From a virus: 57,523 bases of DNA. Where the stretch lies: positions 1 to 57,523 of the IMG/VR virus record IMGVR_UViG_3300008107_008233, one strand, 5' to 3'. Shown in pieces: positions 17,628 to 28,489 of the stretch. Position 1 is the first letter of the stretch; each line of letters begins with the position of its first letter. The notes under the pieces were generated by a model. The model was not told where the DNA came from and did no database searches. It saw only the letters and a program-made list of their open reading frames with translations. A program made the translations under genes and the position numbers.

Positions 17628-19986
17628 TCAGTTTTTTTCACCAGAAGGAGACCTTGAAAATTATTTTGTAGATGAGTACTGGTTAATTGATCAGTATATT
17701 GGAGATCAATTGTGGTCATGGGGTGAGGGAGCTCGCGGTTATCTTGGAAATGCTAGTATTAATTCTTACAATCCCACACCAGTTACAACTAGTTCTGGAG
17801 GAACCAATTGGAAACAAGTGGATGGCGGACAAAGACAAAGTGCTGGAATAAAACTTGATGGAACTTTATGGGTTTGGGGAAATGGTGATGCTGGAAGACT
17901 CGGAAACAATTCAAACATACTCAATAATTCCACTCCAATCACTACTTTTGCTGGAGGAACTAACTGGAAGCAAATAGAGATGAAAGGACTTTTTGCTGCC
18001 GCAATCAAGACTGATGGAACTTTATGGACTTGGGGGTATAATGGTAGAGGGCAACTTGGAATAGGAAATAATACAATTTCTTTTGTATCCACTCCTGTTA
18101 CTACACTCGCAGGAGGAACCAACTGGAAACAAGTAAGTGTTGGATATTATCATGCGTCGGCAATCAAGACTGATGGAACCTTGTGGACTTGGGGTGATTA
18201 TTTTAATGATTTTGGAATGTTGGGTAAAGGTGATGATTATTCAGTAAATAAAACTAAACCTGTTCCTATTACCACAACAGGTTGGGCAGACACTGCAACA
18301 ACAAATTCAGAAGATTTATATACAATATCTGCAGGATATTCTTTTTCTTCAGCAATCAAGACCGATGGAACCTTGTGGACTTGGGGTAATGGGAATAGTG
18401 GACAACTTGGAAATGCTCAAACAATCAACAGGTCCACTCCAGTCACCACTTTTGCCGGAGGGACTAACTGGAGACAAGTAAGTTCTGGAGGAAATTTTGA
18501 TTCCTCATGTGCAGGCATTAAAACTGATGGAACTTTATGGGTTTGGGGGAATGGGAGATTTGGAATACTTGGAAATGCAATAATCACAGGTATTATATCT
18601 ACTCCAGTCACCACATTTGCAGGAGGAGCAAACTGGAAACAGGTGAGTGTTTCAAGTTCTCATACTGTAGCAATTAAGACTGATGGAACCCTATGGACTT
18701 GGGGTGCTGGAACTTCTGGGCGACTTGGAAACGCAGTAACAACTAATACATCTACACCAGTCACAACATTTGCCGGAGGAATAAACTGGAAACACTCTGC
18801 AGCAATATTTAGTGCTACGTTGGCAATCAAAACCGATGGAACCCTATGGACTTGGGGCAGTACAAGTTATGGGCAACTTGGAAATGCAACTGGACCAGGT
18901 GGTATTAGATCTACTCCAGTCACCACATTTGCCGGAGGAACTAATTGGAAACAAGTGGGTGAAGGTGGAAATACCGGAACATCTACGGCAATCAAAACCG
19001 ATGGAACCCTATGGACTTGGGGTTTTGGACTTTCTGGGGCACTTGGGAATGGAGTAGGTTATGTTGGTGCTGTATCAACCCCAATCACCACTTTTGCAGG
19101 AGGAACCAATTGGAAACAAGTCGCAAATGGAAGAAATACGACTGTTGCAGTCAAGACTGATGGAACTCTATGGACTTGGGGTCGTGGAACTGATGGAGAA
19201 CTTGGAAATGCAGTTGATGGTATTGCATCAACCCCAGTTACCACCTTTACTGGAGGCACTGATTGGAAACAAGTGAGCGGTGGTTTCAGGCATGTTATTG
19301 CACTAAAAGGAACTTCACCAAATCTGCAAATTTTCTCATTTGGATCCGCTCGTGATGGGCAAATGGGAGATGGGTTTAATATACAAACCAATTATGCTCC
19401 AGGACAAGTTTTTGGAAATGCTAACGATTGGAAAGAAGTTAGTTCTGGATATCATAATAATGCAGCAATCAAGACCGATGGAACCTTATGGACTTGGGGA
19501 TATAATTATGCTGGAAATATTGGAGTCGGTGATTCCATTAATCGAAATACTCCAATCACCACATTTGCCGGAGGAACCAATTGGAAACAAGTTAGTGTTG
19601 GAGGTTATTTTGATAATTATTTGTGCATGGCAGCAATCAAGACCGATGGAACTTTATGGACCTGGGGCAGTCAAAATGCAGGAATGTTGGCAAATTTTGT
19701 AAATTCTTTTACATATGTCAGTACTCCAATTACAACCTTTGCCGGAGGAACAAATTGGAAATATGTTGATATTGGAAATGAGCATGTATCGGCAATCAAG
19801 ACCGATGGAACTTTGTGGATGTGGGGTGAAAATTTTTCTGGACAACTTGGAAATGGTGATGCTTTAACAAGATCAACTCCGGTCACTACATTTGCTGGGG
19901 GAACTAATTGGAAACAAGTAAGAGCTGCTGGTTATCATACTTTAGCAGTACAATCTGGTATCAATGCCGACTACCCACTCTCATAA
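17620..19986 (+). CDS. RCC1-repeat beta-propeller protein 1 (788 aa, 14 blades)
   Basis: After a short N-terminal cap, about 50-residue repeats fill the protein. The repeat core is [18 protein letters not shown]...[18 protein letters not shown], an RCC1-type propeller blade. I count 14 blades: a first one (QLWSWG), 12 with (K)xDGTLW, and one variant ([10 protein letters not shown]...FSFG, about 558-576). A unique linker ([14 protein letters not shown], about 221-236) follows blade 4; the variant is the eleventh blade. Seven blades therefore lie between linker and variant, with 4 before and 3 after. That is what one seven-bladed propeller inserted in another would look like. Its place after a fibre gene suggests a virion fibre or receptor-binding role; other RCC1 roles seem unlikely in a phage late operon. 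Confidence 0.85.
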   Translation: MPNQFFSPEGDLENYFVDEYWLIDQYIGDQLWSWGEGARGYLGNASINSYNPTPVTTSSGGTNWKQVDGGQRQSAGIKLDGTLWVWGNGDAGRLGNNSNILNNSTPITTFAGGTNWKQIEMKGLFAAAIKTDGTLWTWGYNGRGQLGIGNNTISFVSTPVTTLAGGTNWKQVSVGYYHASAIKTDGTLWTWGDYFNDFGMLGKGDDYSVNKTKPVPITTTGWADTATTNSEDLYTISAGYSFSSAIKTDGTLWTWGNGNSGQLGNAQTINRSTPVTTFAGGTNWRQVSSGGNFDSSCAGIKTDGTLWVWGNGRFGILGNAIITGIISTPVTTFAGGANWKQVSVSSSHTVAIKTDGTLWTWGAGTSGRLGNAVTTNTSTPVTTFAGGINWKHSAAIFSATLAIKTDGTLWTWGSTSYGQLGNATGPGGIRSTPVTTFAGGTNWKQVGEGGNTGTSTAIKTDGTLWTWGFGLSGALGNGVGYVGAVSTPITTFAGGTNWKQVANGRNTTVAVKTDGTLWTWGRGTDGELGNAVDGIASTPVTTFTGGTDWKQVSGGFRHVIALKGTSPNLQIFSFGSARDGQMGDGFNIQTNYAPGQVFGNANDWKEVSSGYHNNAAIKTDGTLWTWGYNYAGNIGVGDSINRNTPITTFAGGTNWKQVSVGGYFDNYLCMAAIKTDGTLWTWGSQNAGMLANFVNSFTYVSTPITTFAGGTNWKYVDIGNEHVSAIKTDGTLWMWGENFSGQLGNGDALTRSTPVTTFAGGTNWKQVRAAGYHTLAVQSGINADYPLS
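17700..19970 (+). repeat. RCC1-coding repeats, array 1
   Basis: Units of about 150 bases sharing cores such as ACTGATGGAACTTTATGGAC and GCAGGAGGAACCAACTGGAA. The same units recur in the arrays at 20890 and 32880. Confidence 0.85.
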
Positions 19987-19989
19987 ATA
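19982..19989 (+). promoter_or_regulatory. Late promoter CATAAATA
   Basis: It overlaps the stop of RCC1 gene 1 and lies 15 bases before the ATG at 20005. Confidence 0.5.
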
Positions 19990-20004
19990 ATTAAAAAAAT
20001 ATAT

Positions 20005-20751
20005 ATGGAAATAGCACTAGTTCATGATAATTCACTAATACTTGGTCCTATGGGATTTAATGTCCGTATGATTAATGGTGAATTGGAAGATCTTGAACTT
20101 GAAGATCGCATATCTCCGCAAAGTTTCATAGATCTTCCGATCCATTTTTCAGATGGTCTTACGCATCTTCTTCCATTAGAAAAAGATATTCCATCGCATG
20201 ATTTGAAATATCATAATATTGAGGGTTATACATGGGAAATCATAAAGGAAAATGATGTTCCAGTCAATGTTAAATTAACATATAATATTGTAGATAAAAC
20301 TCTGGAAGAAGTTAAGGAACTTCGCAAAAAAGAAGTTGCTCCTATAAGAAAACAAAAAGAAAATACCTCTACTGGAATTTTTGTTGGTGGAAGTTATATA
20401 GAAGTTACAACCTCAAGAGAAGAGAGAATTTTATTATCGGCAAAACGTTCATCATTTTCCGGATCTTGTAATTATAAATTTAAAAACACCTGGGTTTCAA
20501 TTACTCCAGAGGATCTTGACTATATTATTACTCAAATAGATACTGTAGTTCAGCAAGCATATGACTGGGAATTATCAAAATTGAATGAAATTGATGCTTG
20601 CCAAACAATTGATGATGTTTATAATGTTGTTTTAATTGAAGAACGAAATATAAGAAATACAAGAGAAGAAGGATCGGTAAGAAGAGGACCTAGAAATAAA
20701 AATCAAATAGAAAATATAGTAGATCCTAATTTAGATTTGCCCACTAATTAA
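20005..20751 (+). CDS. Putative tail-fibre assembly / DUF4376-like protein
   Basis: A 248-residue soluble protein. The N-terminal half is a small domain (GYTWEIIKENDVPVNVKLTY). The middle (about 118-200) has GIFVGGSYIEVTTSREERILL, then WVSITPEDLDYIITQID, resembling the DUF4376 domain of phage fibre-assembly proteins, where a Trp/Ile-rich segment precedes a helix. The C-terminus is basic and Asn-rich. Its position between two RCC1 fibre genes suggests a dedicated chaperone or connector. The family assignment comes from pattern recognition and is moderate. Confidence 0.6.
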   Translation: MEIALVHDNSLILGPMGFNVRMINGELEDLELEDRISPQSFIDLPIHFSDGLTHLLPLEKDIPSHDLKYHNIEGYTWEIIKENDVPVNVKLTYNIVDKTLEEVKELRKKEVAPIRKQKENTSTGIFVGGSYIEVTTSREERILLSAKRSSFSGSCNYKFKNTWVSITPEDLDYIITQIDTVVQQAYDWELSKLNEIDACQTIDDVYNVVLIEERNIRNTREEGSVRRGPRNKNQIENIVDPNLDLPTN

Positions 20752-20761
20752 AGAAATTATT

Positions 20762-23700
20762 ATGCCAGATAATATTCAAACTAATTTTAAAGATAATAAT
20801 GGTGTTGATTTAGGGTCTAAATTAATTACCAAGGATTATTTGATTAGTGTTTATCCAGGTATTGCAGAAAATCTTGGAATTAGTCCAGAATTGTGGGGTT
20901 GGGGTGTTAATGGACCTAATTTTATTCTTGGAACCGCTGATACTTTAGCAAGAAGTACTCCAGTCACTACATTTGCTGGAGGATTTAGATGGAAACAAGT
21001 CAGTTCTGGAGATTTTTATACGGCAGCAATCAAGACAGATGGAACTTTATGGGTTTGGGGTGTTGGAAATACTGGACAACTTGGAAATGCAGACATAACT
21101 TCAAGATCCACTCCAGTCACAACCTTTACCGGAGGAACTAACTGGAAATCTGTTGCATGTGGAAAGGATCATGCTACAGCAATCAAAACCGATGGAACTC
21201 TATGGGTTTGGGGTTCTGTTTACCTTCTTGGTAATGGGATAGGATCTAATACTGATCCCAATAACACCGTTGTTACTAATATATCTACTCCAGTTACCAC
21301 TTTTGTTGGAGGAACAAACTGGAGACAAGTTTCTGCGGCAAGATATGGTACTGCAGCAATTAAGACTGATGGAACTCTGTGGACATGGGGACCTACAGGA
21401 TTTGGAGAGGTATCTGATAAAGCAATTCTTGGTCATGAAAAAATTATTCATACTATTTCAACTCCAATAACTACATTTTCCGGAGGAACTAATTGGTTAA
21501 ATGTACCTAGTGTACCTAGTCCTGAAGAGGAAAATCTTTATACAATCACCGGAAGTCGCTTTCATGCTGCTGCAATTAAAACTGACGGAACTCTATGGAC
21601 CTGGGGAAATAATACTACTGGTCAGTTGGGAAATAATAAGGTAGAATTGGTATTATCATCTCCTGGCAGTACTCCATCAACTACCTTTGCCGGAGGAACT
21701 AACTGGAGACAAGTCTCTTCTAATTCACATTCTACAGAATTTTATACAACAGCAATCAAAACCGATGGGACATTATGGGCTTGGGGTCAAAATAATAGTG
21801 GGCAACTTGGATTTCCGACAAATTATATTTCAACTCCAATAACTACATTTGCCGGAGGAAATAACTGGGCAGATACTCCTACAACAAATGCCGAAGACCT
21901 TTATACCTTGAGCGGAGGGACAAGTTTTTCTGCAGCAATCAAGACCGATGGAACTCTATGGACTTGGGGTCTTGGAACTTTTGGACGACTTGGAAATAAA
22001 TCTGTATTAGGTACTATATCTACTCCAATAACTACATTTTCTGGAGGAACTAATTGGAAACAAGTAAGTTCTGGAGGAGATTATACGGCAGCAATCAAAA
22101 CTGATGGAACCTTATGGACTTGGGGTACTGCAGCAACCGGGTTACTTGGAAATGGCGTAACAACAGGGAGTATATCCACTCCAGTCACTACTTTTGCTGG
22201 AGGAACCGACTGGAAACACGTAAGTACCAGTGGTGCGGGTAGTAATATGTCAGCAGTCAAAACTGATGGAACCCTATGGATGTGGGGTTTTGGAACTGCT
22301 GGTCGACTTGGGAATGCAACTATATTAGGTAATAGATCCACTCCAGTCACAACATTTGCTGGAGGAACCGACTGGAAACAAGTTTCCAGTAATGTAAATC
22401 ATACAGCAGCGGTTAAGACTGATGGAACTCTATGGACTTGGGGTAGTGGAATTTCTGGGGCTCTTGGAAATACGGTTATAACAGGTAGTATATCCACTCC
22501 AGTCACCACCTTTGCCGGAGGAACAGACTGGAAACAAGTTTCTTCTGGGAGTGGTCTTACTGCAGCAGTCAAAACCGATGGAACCTTATGGATATGGGGA
22601 TCTGGTGGTAGTGGAGCACTTGGAAATGCAGTTACGACAGGGAGTATATCAACTCCTATTACAACATTTACTGGAGGGACCAACTGGAGACAAGTAAGTT
22701 CTGGTGGTTCTCATACAGCAGCAGTTAAGACTGATGGAACCTTATGGACTTGGGGTACTGGAGCTAGTGGGAGACTTGGAAATGCGATTGCAACAGGTAA
22801 TATATCAACTCCAATTACCACTTTTGTTGGAGGAACCAACTGGAAACAAGCAAGTGCTGGTGCTTCTCATACACTTGCCTTAAGAGATGATGGTGTGAAT
22901 AGACAAGTATGGTTATTCGGAGATAATTCCAGTACTCAATTGGGAAATTTTATTACCACTATAGTAGCACCTACTAAAGTTTCTAATGATACAAATTGGA
23001 AACAAATATCTGCAGGAAGTTTATTTACTGGTGCAATCAAAACTGATGGAACTTTATGGACTTGGGGTAATAATACTGCTGGAGAACTTGGAAATGCAGG
23101 TATATCCCTATCCAATAGGTCTACTCCAGTCACCACATTTGCCGGAGGAACCGACTGGAAACAAATTAGTTGTGGATGTAATAAGTTCGTTTCAGCAATT
23201 AAAACCGATGGAACTTTATGGACTTGGGGTAATCCCAGTTATGGAGTACTTGGAATTAATAGTATCTTTGGTGTTAGATCAACTCCAGTCACAACATTTG
23301 CAGGGGGAACCAATTGGAGACAAGTTTCTTCCGGGGGTTATCATACTGCAGCAATTAAGACTGATGGAACTCTGTGGGTGTGGGGAAATAATTTAACGGG
23401 AAAACTTGGAAATGGTACTAATTTTAACACCGCCATCACCCCTATCACAACATTTGCCGGTGGAACTAACTGGAAACAAGTAGCTGCCGGTTCTCGTCAT
23501 ACTGCAGCAATAAAAACTGATGGTACTCTGTGGACATGGGGATTTAATGGATATGGAGAATTAGGATCAGGTATTTTCCAAGGATACGGGCAGGCAAGCG
23601 TAAGCACTCCCATTACTACTTTTGCCGGAGGAACTAATTGGAGTCAAGTTTTTTGTCCTCAATATACTCTGAGTAGTAGTTTTGATAGTAATGCTTCCGA

Positions 23701-26700
23701 ATATACAATTGCAATGAAAACTGATGGAACCTTGTGGACATGGGGTCGTAATGCTACTAGCGAGTTGGGTATGTTTAATAATTTATATGTACCTGTTTTG
23801 CAATCCGATGCAACAAATTGGAAACAAGTGAGTATGGGTGATATACATGCATCCGCAGTCAAAACCGATGGAACCTTATGGACTTGGGGATCAAACCGTA
23901 ATAAAGCACTGGGAGATCCAAATATATCTTCTGGGTATAATACTTATGGTTATATTGCCGTAGATCCAAGAGCAAGATTTACTCCGATTACCACCGTTGT
24001 CGGTGGGACTAATTGGAAACAAGTAAGTGTTGGATATAATCATACATCAGCAGTCAAAACTGATGGAACCTTATGGATGTGGGGAAACAATAATTATGGA
24101 CAACTTGGTAGAGCACTTGATGGAATTGGTAAACAATTTAGAGGAAATATAGACTTTCCACTTGAAGTTAATCCCAGAGAAAATTGGAATGATACTCAAA
24201 TAATAAATCTGGAAGATTTATATACAATATCCGTTCAAGATACAAATTTTAATGGAGACAGTAACTCCTTTGCCGCAATTAAAAAAAATGGAACCCTATG
24301 GACATGGGGAGGAGGAAATTACGGGCAACTTGGAAATGCTTTGCGTCTTGAAGCTCAAGCAAATACTCCAGCTACTACATTTGCCGGGGGAACCAATTGG
24401 AAGCAAATAAGTACCTCATATGCCACTTCTGCAGCAGTCAAAACTGATGGAACTCTATGGGTTTGGGGTAAAAATTATCATGGTGAACTTGGAATTAATA
24501 GTCTTGGAACTAGATCTACTCCGGTTACCACTTTTGCTGGTGGAACCAACTGGAAACAAGTTTCGGTTGGATATGGTGTTATGGGAGCAGTCAAAACTGA
24601 TGGAACACTATGGACTTGGGGTAATAGTGATAGTTTAAATGGGACACTTGGTAGATATTCTATTAATTATTTTGATGCAATTGTATCAACACCAATCACA
24701 ACATTTGCCGGAGGAAATAACTGGGCAGATACTCCTACAACAAATGCCGAAGATCTTTATACACTGTCTGCTGGGGGATCTTTTGGTAGTTATTATTCAG
24801 GACCAAATAGTGTGGCAATCAAGACCGATGGAACCTTATGGACCTGGGGATATTCTTATGCTAAAATACACCCACTACTAAGATACATCAATAAAAATTA
24901 TAATCAACTTGGAGTTGATGGAATATGTGATGAAAATGGAAGATTGCCAGGAACTCTCAGCTTTAATTCCGATCCTTATACTGGGAAAAGAATTACCACG
25001 ACAAGTGGCAGTGGTACAGTAACTCCTATCGCAAATAATTTATTAGGACCAGCATCTTTAACAATAGATGAGACTCTGCAACCGCCTTATGGTGGATATG
25101 ATGATGGATTTTGGGTTTTAGAATTGCCATTTAATATTTCTTTTAATGGAAAGACTTATAGAAGAGTTTGTCCAACAACAAATCATTTCATAACTTTTGG
25201 AGAAGGTCATCAAGGATTAAGCTTAAGTGTTGGAAATCCATCACTTCCCAAAATAATGATAACTGCTACTGATGGAAGCGTACATAGATTATGTTATGGA
25301 CCAGAAGGGACGGCACCTAATAGAACCTATAGAATAAGGTGTGAAGGAACTTATATGATATCAGATGATCTTGATAATCCCAATATGGTTTATGAGATTA
25401 CTTTTTATGAAAATGTTCCTAATCAAATTGATATTCAAATCGGAGAAAATCAAAATAAAATTTTAGATGTTGGGAGTGAAGAAACGGCAAATTACATATC
25501 AATTCCAACAACCACTTTTGCCGGAGGAATAAATTGGAAACAAGTCAGTGCTGGTGATAGTCATACAGCAGCAATCAAAACCGATGGAACATTATGGGTT
25601 TGGGGTGATACTTATTATGGAAAACTTGGAAATGCTCCTTCTGTTAGAAGTGGTGGAACTGGAGGAAGAACACTCTACTTTAAATCTACTCCTATCACAA
25701 CATTTGCCGGAGGAACCAATTGGAAACAAGTAAGTGCAGGAAATAATCATACAGCAGCAATCAAGACCGATGGAACCTTATGGACTTGGGGAAATAGCAG
25801 ATCTGGGCAATTAGGAAATGCTGTACTGTTGACTTTCGGTTATGAGATAAGCACTCCAATTACCACCTTTGCTGGTGGGACAGATTGGAAACAAGTTACT
25901 TGTGGGAAGGATAATACTGCAGCAATCAAAACTGATGGAACTTTATGGGGATGGGGTACTGCAAATTTTGGAAGACTTGGAACTAATGATACTGGAGCAT
26001 CTCCAATTAGATCCACTCCAGTCACCACCTTTGCAGGAGGAACCGATTGGAAACAGGTGAGTTCTGGGTACAATTGTATGGCAGCAGTCAAAACTGACGG
26101 AACTTTGTGGTTATGGGGACAAACAAATGAGGGACAACTTGGAACTGGTGAAATATTTTCTCCAACACTTCAGTCATATAAATTAACGCCCATTACAACA
26201 TTTGCCGGAGGAACCAACTGGAAACAAGTAAGTGTTGGTGATAGACATGTTGGAGCAGTTAAAACCGATGGAACCTTATGGGTGTGGGGTAATGGAATTA
26301 AAGGACAACTTGGAAATACTAATACTATTAGCAATGTATCCACTCCAGTCACCACATTTGCTGGGGGAATTAACTGGAAACAAGTAAGTGCTGGTGGATC
26401 TCATACACTTGCTTTAAGAGATGATGGTGTGAATAAACAGTTGTATGTATTTGGTAGTGGTTCATTGGGTGTGCAGTTGGGTAATAATCATACTCCAGCT
26501 ACTACATTTGCAGGAGGAATAAATTGGAAACAAGTTTATATGGATAGTGGTGGATCTGCAATCAAAACTGATGGAACCTTATGGACTTGGGGGTCTAATG
26601 CTCGTGGACAGCTTGGAACTGGTGATAGAACCAATAGAAGCACTCCAGTCACAACATTTGCCGGTGGGACCAATTGGAAATATACTGAAGTTGGTATTGC

Positions 26701-28441
26701 ACTCAAGACTGATGGAACCTTGTGGACTTGGGGTAGACAGACATCCGTAGATCTGGCAAGGTCTTATCTTGACTATAGACCTACTCCGGTTACTACATTT
26801 GCCGGAGGAAATAACTGGGCAGATACTCCTACAACAAATCCAGAAGATCTTTATACAATAGCAGCATCTTCGAACATGTGTTCAGCAATCAAGACCGATG
26901 GAACTTTATGGGTTTGGGGTAATGGGCAATTTGGTCTTGGAACTGCGGCAACATCAAACACCATACCTGGCATAAGCACTCCAGTCACCACCTTTGCCGG
27001 AGGAACCAATTGGAAACAAGTCAGTGGTGCTATAGGTAACCTTGATTATATGACAGCAATCAAAACCGATGGAACATTATGGACATGGGGAAGCAATAAT
27101 GCTGGACAACTTGGAACTAATGATAATAATGTAACCAGTAAATCAACTCCAGTCACAACATTTGCAGGAGGAACCGACTGGAAGCAAGTAAGTTCTGGAA
27201 ATCAACATACTGCAGCAATCAAAACTGATGGAACCTTATGGACCTGGGGTTCGGCATACAATGGAAGGCTTGGAAACTTTGCATCTTTCGGTTTTAGATC
27301 TACTCCAGTCACCACATTTGCTGGGGGAATTAACTGGAAACAAGTAAGTGCTGGAGGTGCTCATACTGTAGCAATCAAGACCGATGGAACTTTATGGACT
27401 TGGGGTACTGGGATTGGAGGAAGACTTGGAAATGCAATAACATCTAATACTAGTGTAATATCTCCAGTCACAACATTTGCAGGAGGAACCGACTGGAGAC
27501 AAGTAAGTGCTGGATATGATTATACGGCAGCAATCAAGACCGATGGAACTTTATGGACTTGGGGTAGAAATCAAGTTTATGGAAGTATTCAAGGGAAATT
27601 AGGAACTAATGATACTACTGATAGATCCACTCCAGTCACCACCTTTGCCGGTGGAACTAACTGGAAACAAGTAAGTGCTTCAAGAGGTCATACAGCAGCA
27701 GTCAAGACCGATGGTACTCTATGGACTTGGGGTACTGGAACTTCAGGACAACTTGGTACTAATGATACAACCACCAGATCTACTCCAGTCACCACCTTTG
27801 CCGGAGGAACTAATTGGAAGCAAGTAGATGGAGGAACTAATCATACTGTAGCACTGAAAGACGATGGTGTAAACAAACAATTATGGTTATTTGGTAGTAA
27901 TGCAAATACTCAATTGGGACTTTTTATTGATGAAAGAAACATACCACTCACTACATTTGCTGGTGGAACTGATTGGAAATCCATAAACTATAAATCTGCG
28001 ATAAAAACAGATGGAACTCTATGGAGTTGGGGCAATCCAATAAGTATTCCAACAACTACATTTGCAGGAAATAATTGGTCGCAGACTAAAATTATCAATA
28101 GTAGTAGTATAGCACTCAAGACAGATGGAACTCTTTGGATTTGGGGTTTTTCGGAAACCGCATATTCTAAAATTATGATATATGAAAATGCCATACCCAA
28201 AACTACATTTGTCGGTGGAACTAACTGGAAACAAGTGAGTAATGGATATGATTATACGGCAGCAATCAAAACCGACGGAACTCTTTGGACTTGGGGTTAT
28301 GGTGGTCCTGAACTTGGATTAAATGATATTTTTTCAACAAGGTATACTCCAGTCACCACCTTTGCCGGAGGAACCAATTGGAAACAAGTAATGGTTAGTG
28401 AGTCAGGTAATACTCTAGCACTAAAATCTGAAGAATTTTAG
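20762..28441 (+). CDS. Giant RCC1-repeat protein 2 (2559 aa, 42 blades)
   Basis: One of the largest ORFs expected in such a phage. I count 42 RCC1-type blades: a first blade (ELWGWG), 38 with the (T/N)DGTLW or NGTLW core, and three ALRDDGVN/ALKDDGVN variants (about residues 704, 1882 and 2362). Five linker segments with an (E)xLYT ending, best as [16 protein letters not shown], occur near 244, 368, 1139, 1318 and 2016. Read as opening marks, they allow six propellers of exactly seven blades, nested in one another. Residues about 1398-1576 are a different domain (YDDGFWVLELPFNISFNG, TEGTAPNRTYR-like, NMVYEITFYE), a beta-sandwich found in other phage fibres, inserted in blade 22. It is probably a fibre or virion-surface protein. 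A small upstream SD-poor start at 20762 is the only one available. Confidence 0.85.
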   Translation: MPDNIQTNFKDNNGVDLGSKLITKDYLISVYPGIAENLGISPELWGWGVNGPNFILGTADTLARSTPVTTFAGGFRWKQVSSGDFYTAAIKTDGTLWVWGVGNTGQLGNADITSRSTPVTTFTGGTNWKSVACGKDHATAIKTDGTLWVWGSVYLLGNGIGSNTDPNNTVVTNISTPVTTFVGGTNWRQVSAARYGTAAIKTDGTLWTWGPTGFGEVSDKAILGHEKIIHTISTPITTFSGGTNWLNVPSVPSPEEENLYTITGSRFHAAAIKTDGTLWTWGNNTTGQLGNNKVELVLSSPGSTPSTTFAGGTNWRQVSSNSHSTEFYTTAIKTDGTLWAWGQNNSGQLGFPTNYISTPITTFAGGNNWADTPTTNAEDLYTLSGGTSFSAAIKTDGTLWTWGLGTFGRLGNKSVLGTISTPITTFSGGTNWKQVSSGGDYTAAIKTDGTLWTWGTAATGLLGNGVTTGSISTPVTTFAGGTDWKHVSTSGAGSNMSAVKTDGTLWMWGFGTAGRLGNATILGNRSTPVTTFAGGTDWKQVSSNVNHTAAVKTDGTLWTWGSGISGALGNTVITGSISTPVTTFAGGTDWKQVSSGSGLTAAVKTDGTLWIWGSGGSGALGNAVTTGSISTPITTFTGGTNWRQVSSGGSHTAAVKTDGTLWTWGTGASGRLGNAIATGNISTPITTFVGGTNWKQASAGASHTLALRDDGVNRQVWLFGDNSSTQLGNFITTIVAPTKVSNDTNWKQISAGSLFTGAIKTDGTLWTWGNNTAGELGNAGISLSNRSTPVTTFAGGTDWKQISCGCNKFVSAIKTDGTLWTWGNPSYGVLGINSIFGVRSTPVTTFAGGTNWRQVSSGGYHTAAIKTDGTLWVWGNNLTGKLGNGTNFNTAITPITTFAGGTNWKQVAAGSRHTAAIKTDGTLWTWGFNGYGELGSGIFQGYGQASVSTPITTFAGGTNWSQVFCPQYTLSSSFDSNASEYTIAMKTDGTLWTWGRNATSELGMFNNLYVPVLQSDATNWKQVSMGDIHASAVKTDGTLWTWGSNRNKALGDPNISSGYNTYGYIAVDPRARFTPITTVVGGTNWKQVSVGYNHTSAVKTDGTLWMWGNNNYGQLGRALDGIGKQFRGNIDFPLEVNPRENWNDTQIINLEDLYTISVQDTNFNGDSNSFAAIKKNGTLWTWGGGNYGQLGNALRLEAQANTPATTFAGGTNWKQISTSYATSAAVKTDGTLWVWGKNYHGELGINSLGTRSTPVTTFAGGTNWKQVSVGYGVMGAVKTDGTLWTWGNSDSLNGTLGRYSINYFDAIVSTPITTFAGGNNWADTPTTNAEDLYTLSAGGSFGSYYSGPNSVAIKTDGTLWTWGYSYAKIHPLLRYINKNYNQLGVDGICDENGRLPGTLSFNSDPYTGKRITTTSGSGTVTPIANNLLGPASLTIDETLQPPYGGYDDGFWVLELPFNISFNGKTYRRVCPTTNHFITFGEGHQGLSLSVGNPSLPKIMITATDGSVHRLCYGPEGTAPNRTYRIRCEGTYMISDDLDNPNMVYEITFYENVPNQIDIQIGENQNKILDVGSEETANYISIPTTTFAGGINWKQVSAGDSHTAAIKTDGTLWVWGDTYYGKLGNAPSVRSGGTGGRTLYFKSTPITTFAGGTNWKQVSAGNNHTAAIKTDGTLWTWGNSRSGQLGNAVLLTFGYEISTPITTFAGGTDWKQVTCGKDNTAAIKTDGTLWGWGTANFGRLGTNDTGASPIRSTPVTTFAGGTDWKQVSSGYNCMAAVKTDGTLWLWGQTNEGQLGTGEIFSPTLQSYKLTPITTFAGGTNWKQVSVGDRHVGAVKTDGTLWVWGNGIKGQLGNTNTISNVSTPVTTFAGGINWKQVSAGGSHTLALRDDGVNKQLYVFGSGSLGVQLGNNHTPATTFAGGINWKQVYMDSGGSAIKTDGTLWTWGSNARGQLGTGDRTNRSTPVTTFAGGTNWKYTEVGIALKTDGTLWTWGRQTSVDLARSYLDYRPTPVTTFAGGNNWADTPTTNPEDLYTIAASSNMCSAIKTDGTLWVWGNGQFGLGTAATSNTIPGISTPVTTFAGGTNWKQVSGAIGNLDYMTAIKTDGTLWTWGSNNAGQLGTNDNNVTSKSTPVTTFAGGTDWKQVSSGNQHTAAIKTDGTLWTWGSAYNGRLGNFASFGFRSTPVTTFAGGINWKQVSAGGAHTVAIKTDGTLWTWGTGIGGRLGNAITSNTSVISPVTTFAGGTDWRQVSAGYDYTAAIKTDGTLWTWGRNQVYGSIQGKLGTNDTTDRSTPVTTFAGGTNWKQVSASRGHTAAVKTDGTLWTWGTGTSGQLGTNDTTTRSTPVTTFAGGTNWKQVDGGTNHTVALKDDGVNKQLWLFGSNANTQLGLFIDERNIPLTTFAGGTDWKSINYKSAIKTDGTLWSWGNPISIPTTTFAGNNWSQTKIINSSSIALKTDGTLWIWGFSETAYSKIMIYENAIPKTTFVGGTNWKQVSNGYDYTAAIKTDGTLWTWGYGGPELGLNDIFSTRYTPVTTFAGGTNWKQVMVSESGNTLALKSEEF
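20890..28430 (+). repeat. RCC1-coding repeats, array 2
   Basis: About 7.5 kb of units of roughly 150 bases, closely related to arrays 1 and 3. Several successive units are nearly identical (for example 22080-22800). Confidence 0.85.
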
Positions 28442-28463
28442 TGTTATAATGTACCAATAAATA
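28442..28463 (+). promoter_or_regulatory. Extended -10 promoter plus late motif
   Basis: TGTTATAAT (28442-28450, an extended -10) is followed 5 bases later by AATAAATA (28456-28463). The gene starts at 28490. The same pairing is seen at 43053-43075. Confidence 0.55.
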
Positions 28464-28489
28464 TTTAAAACATATAAAATATATTCTTT

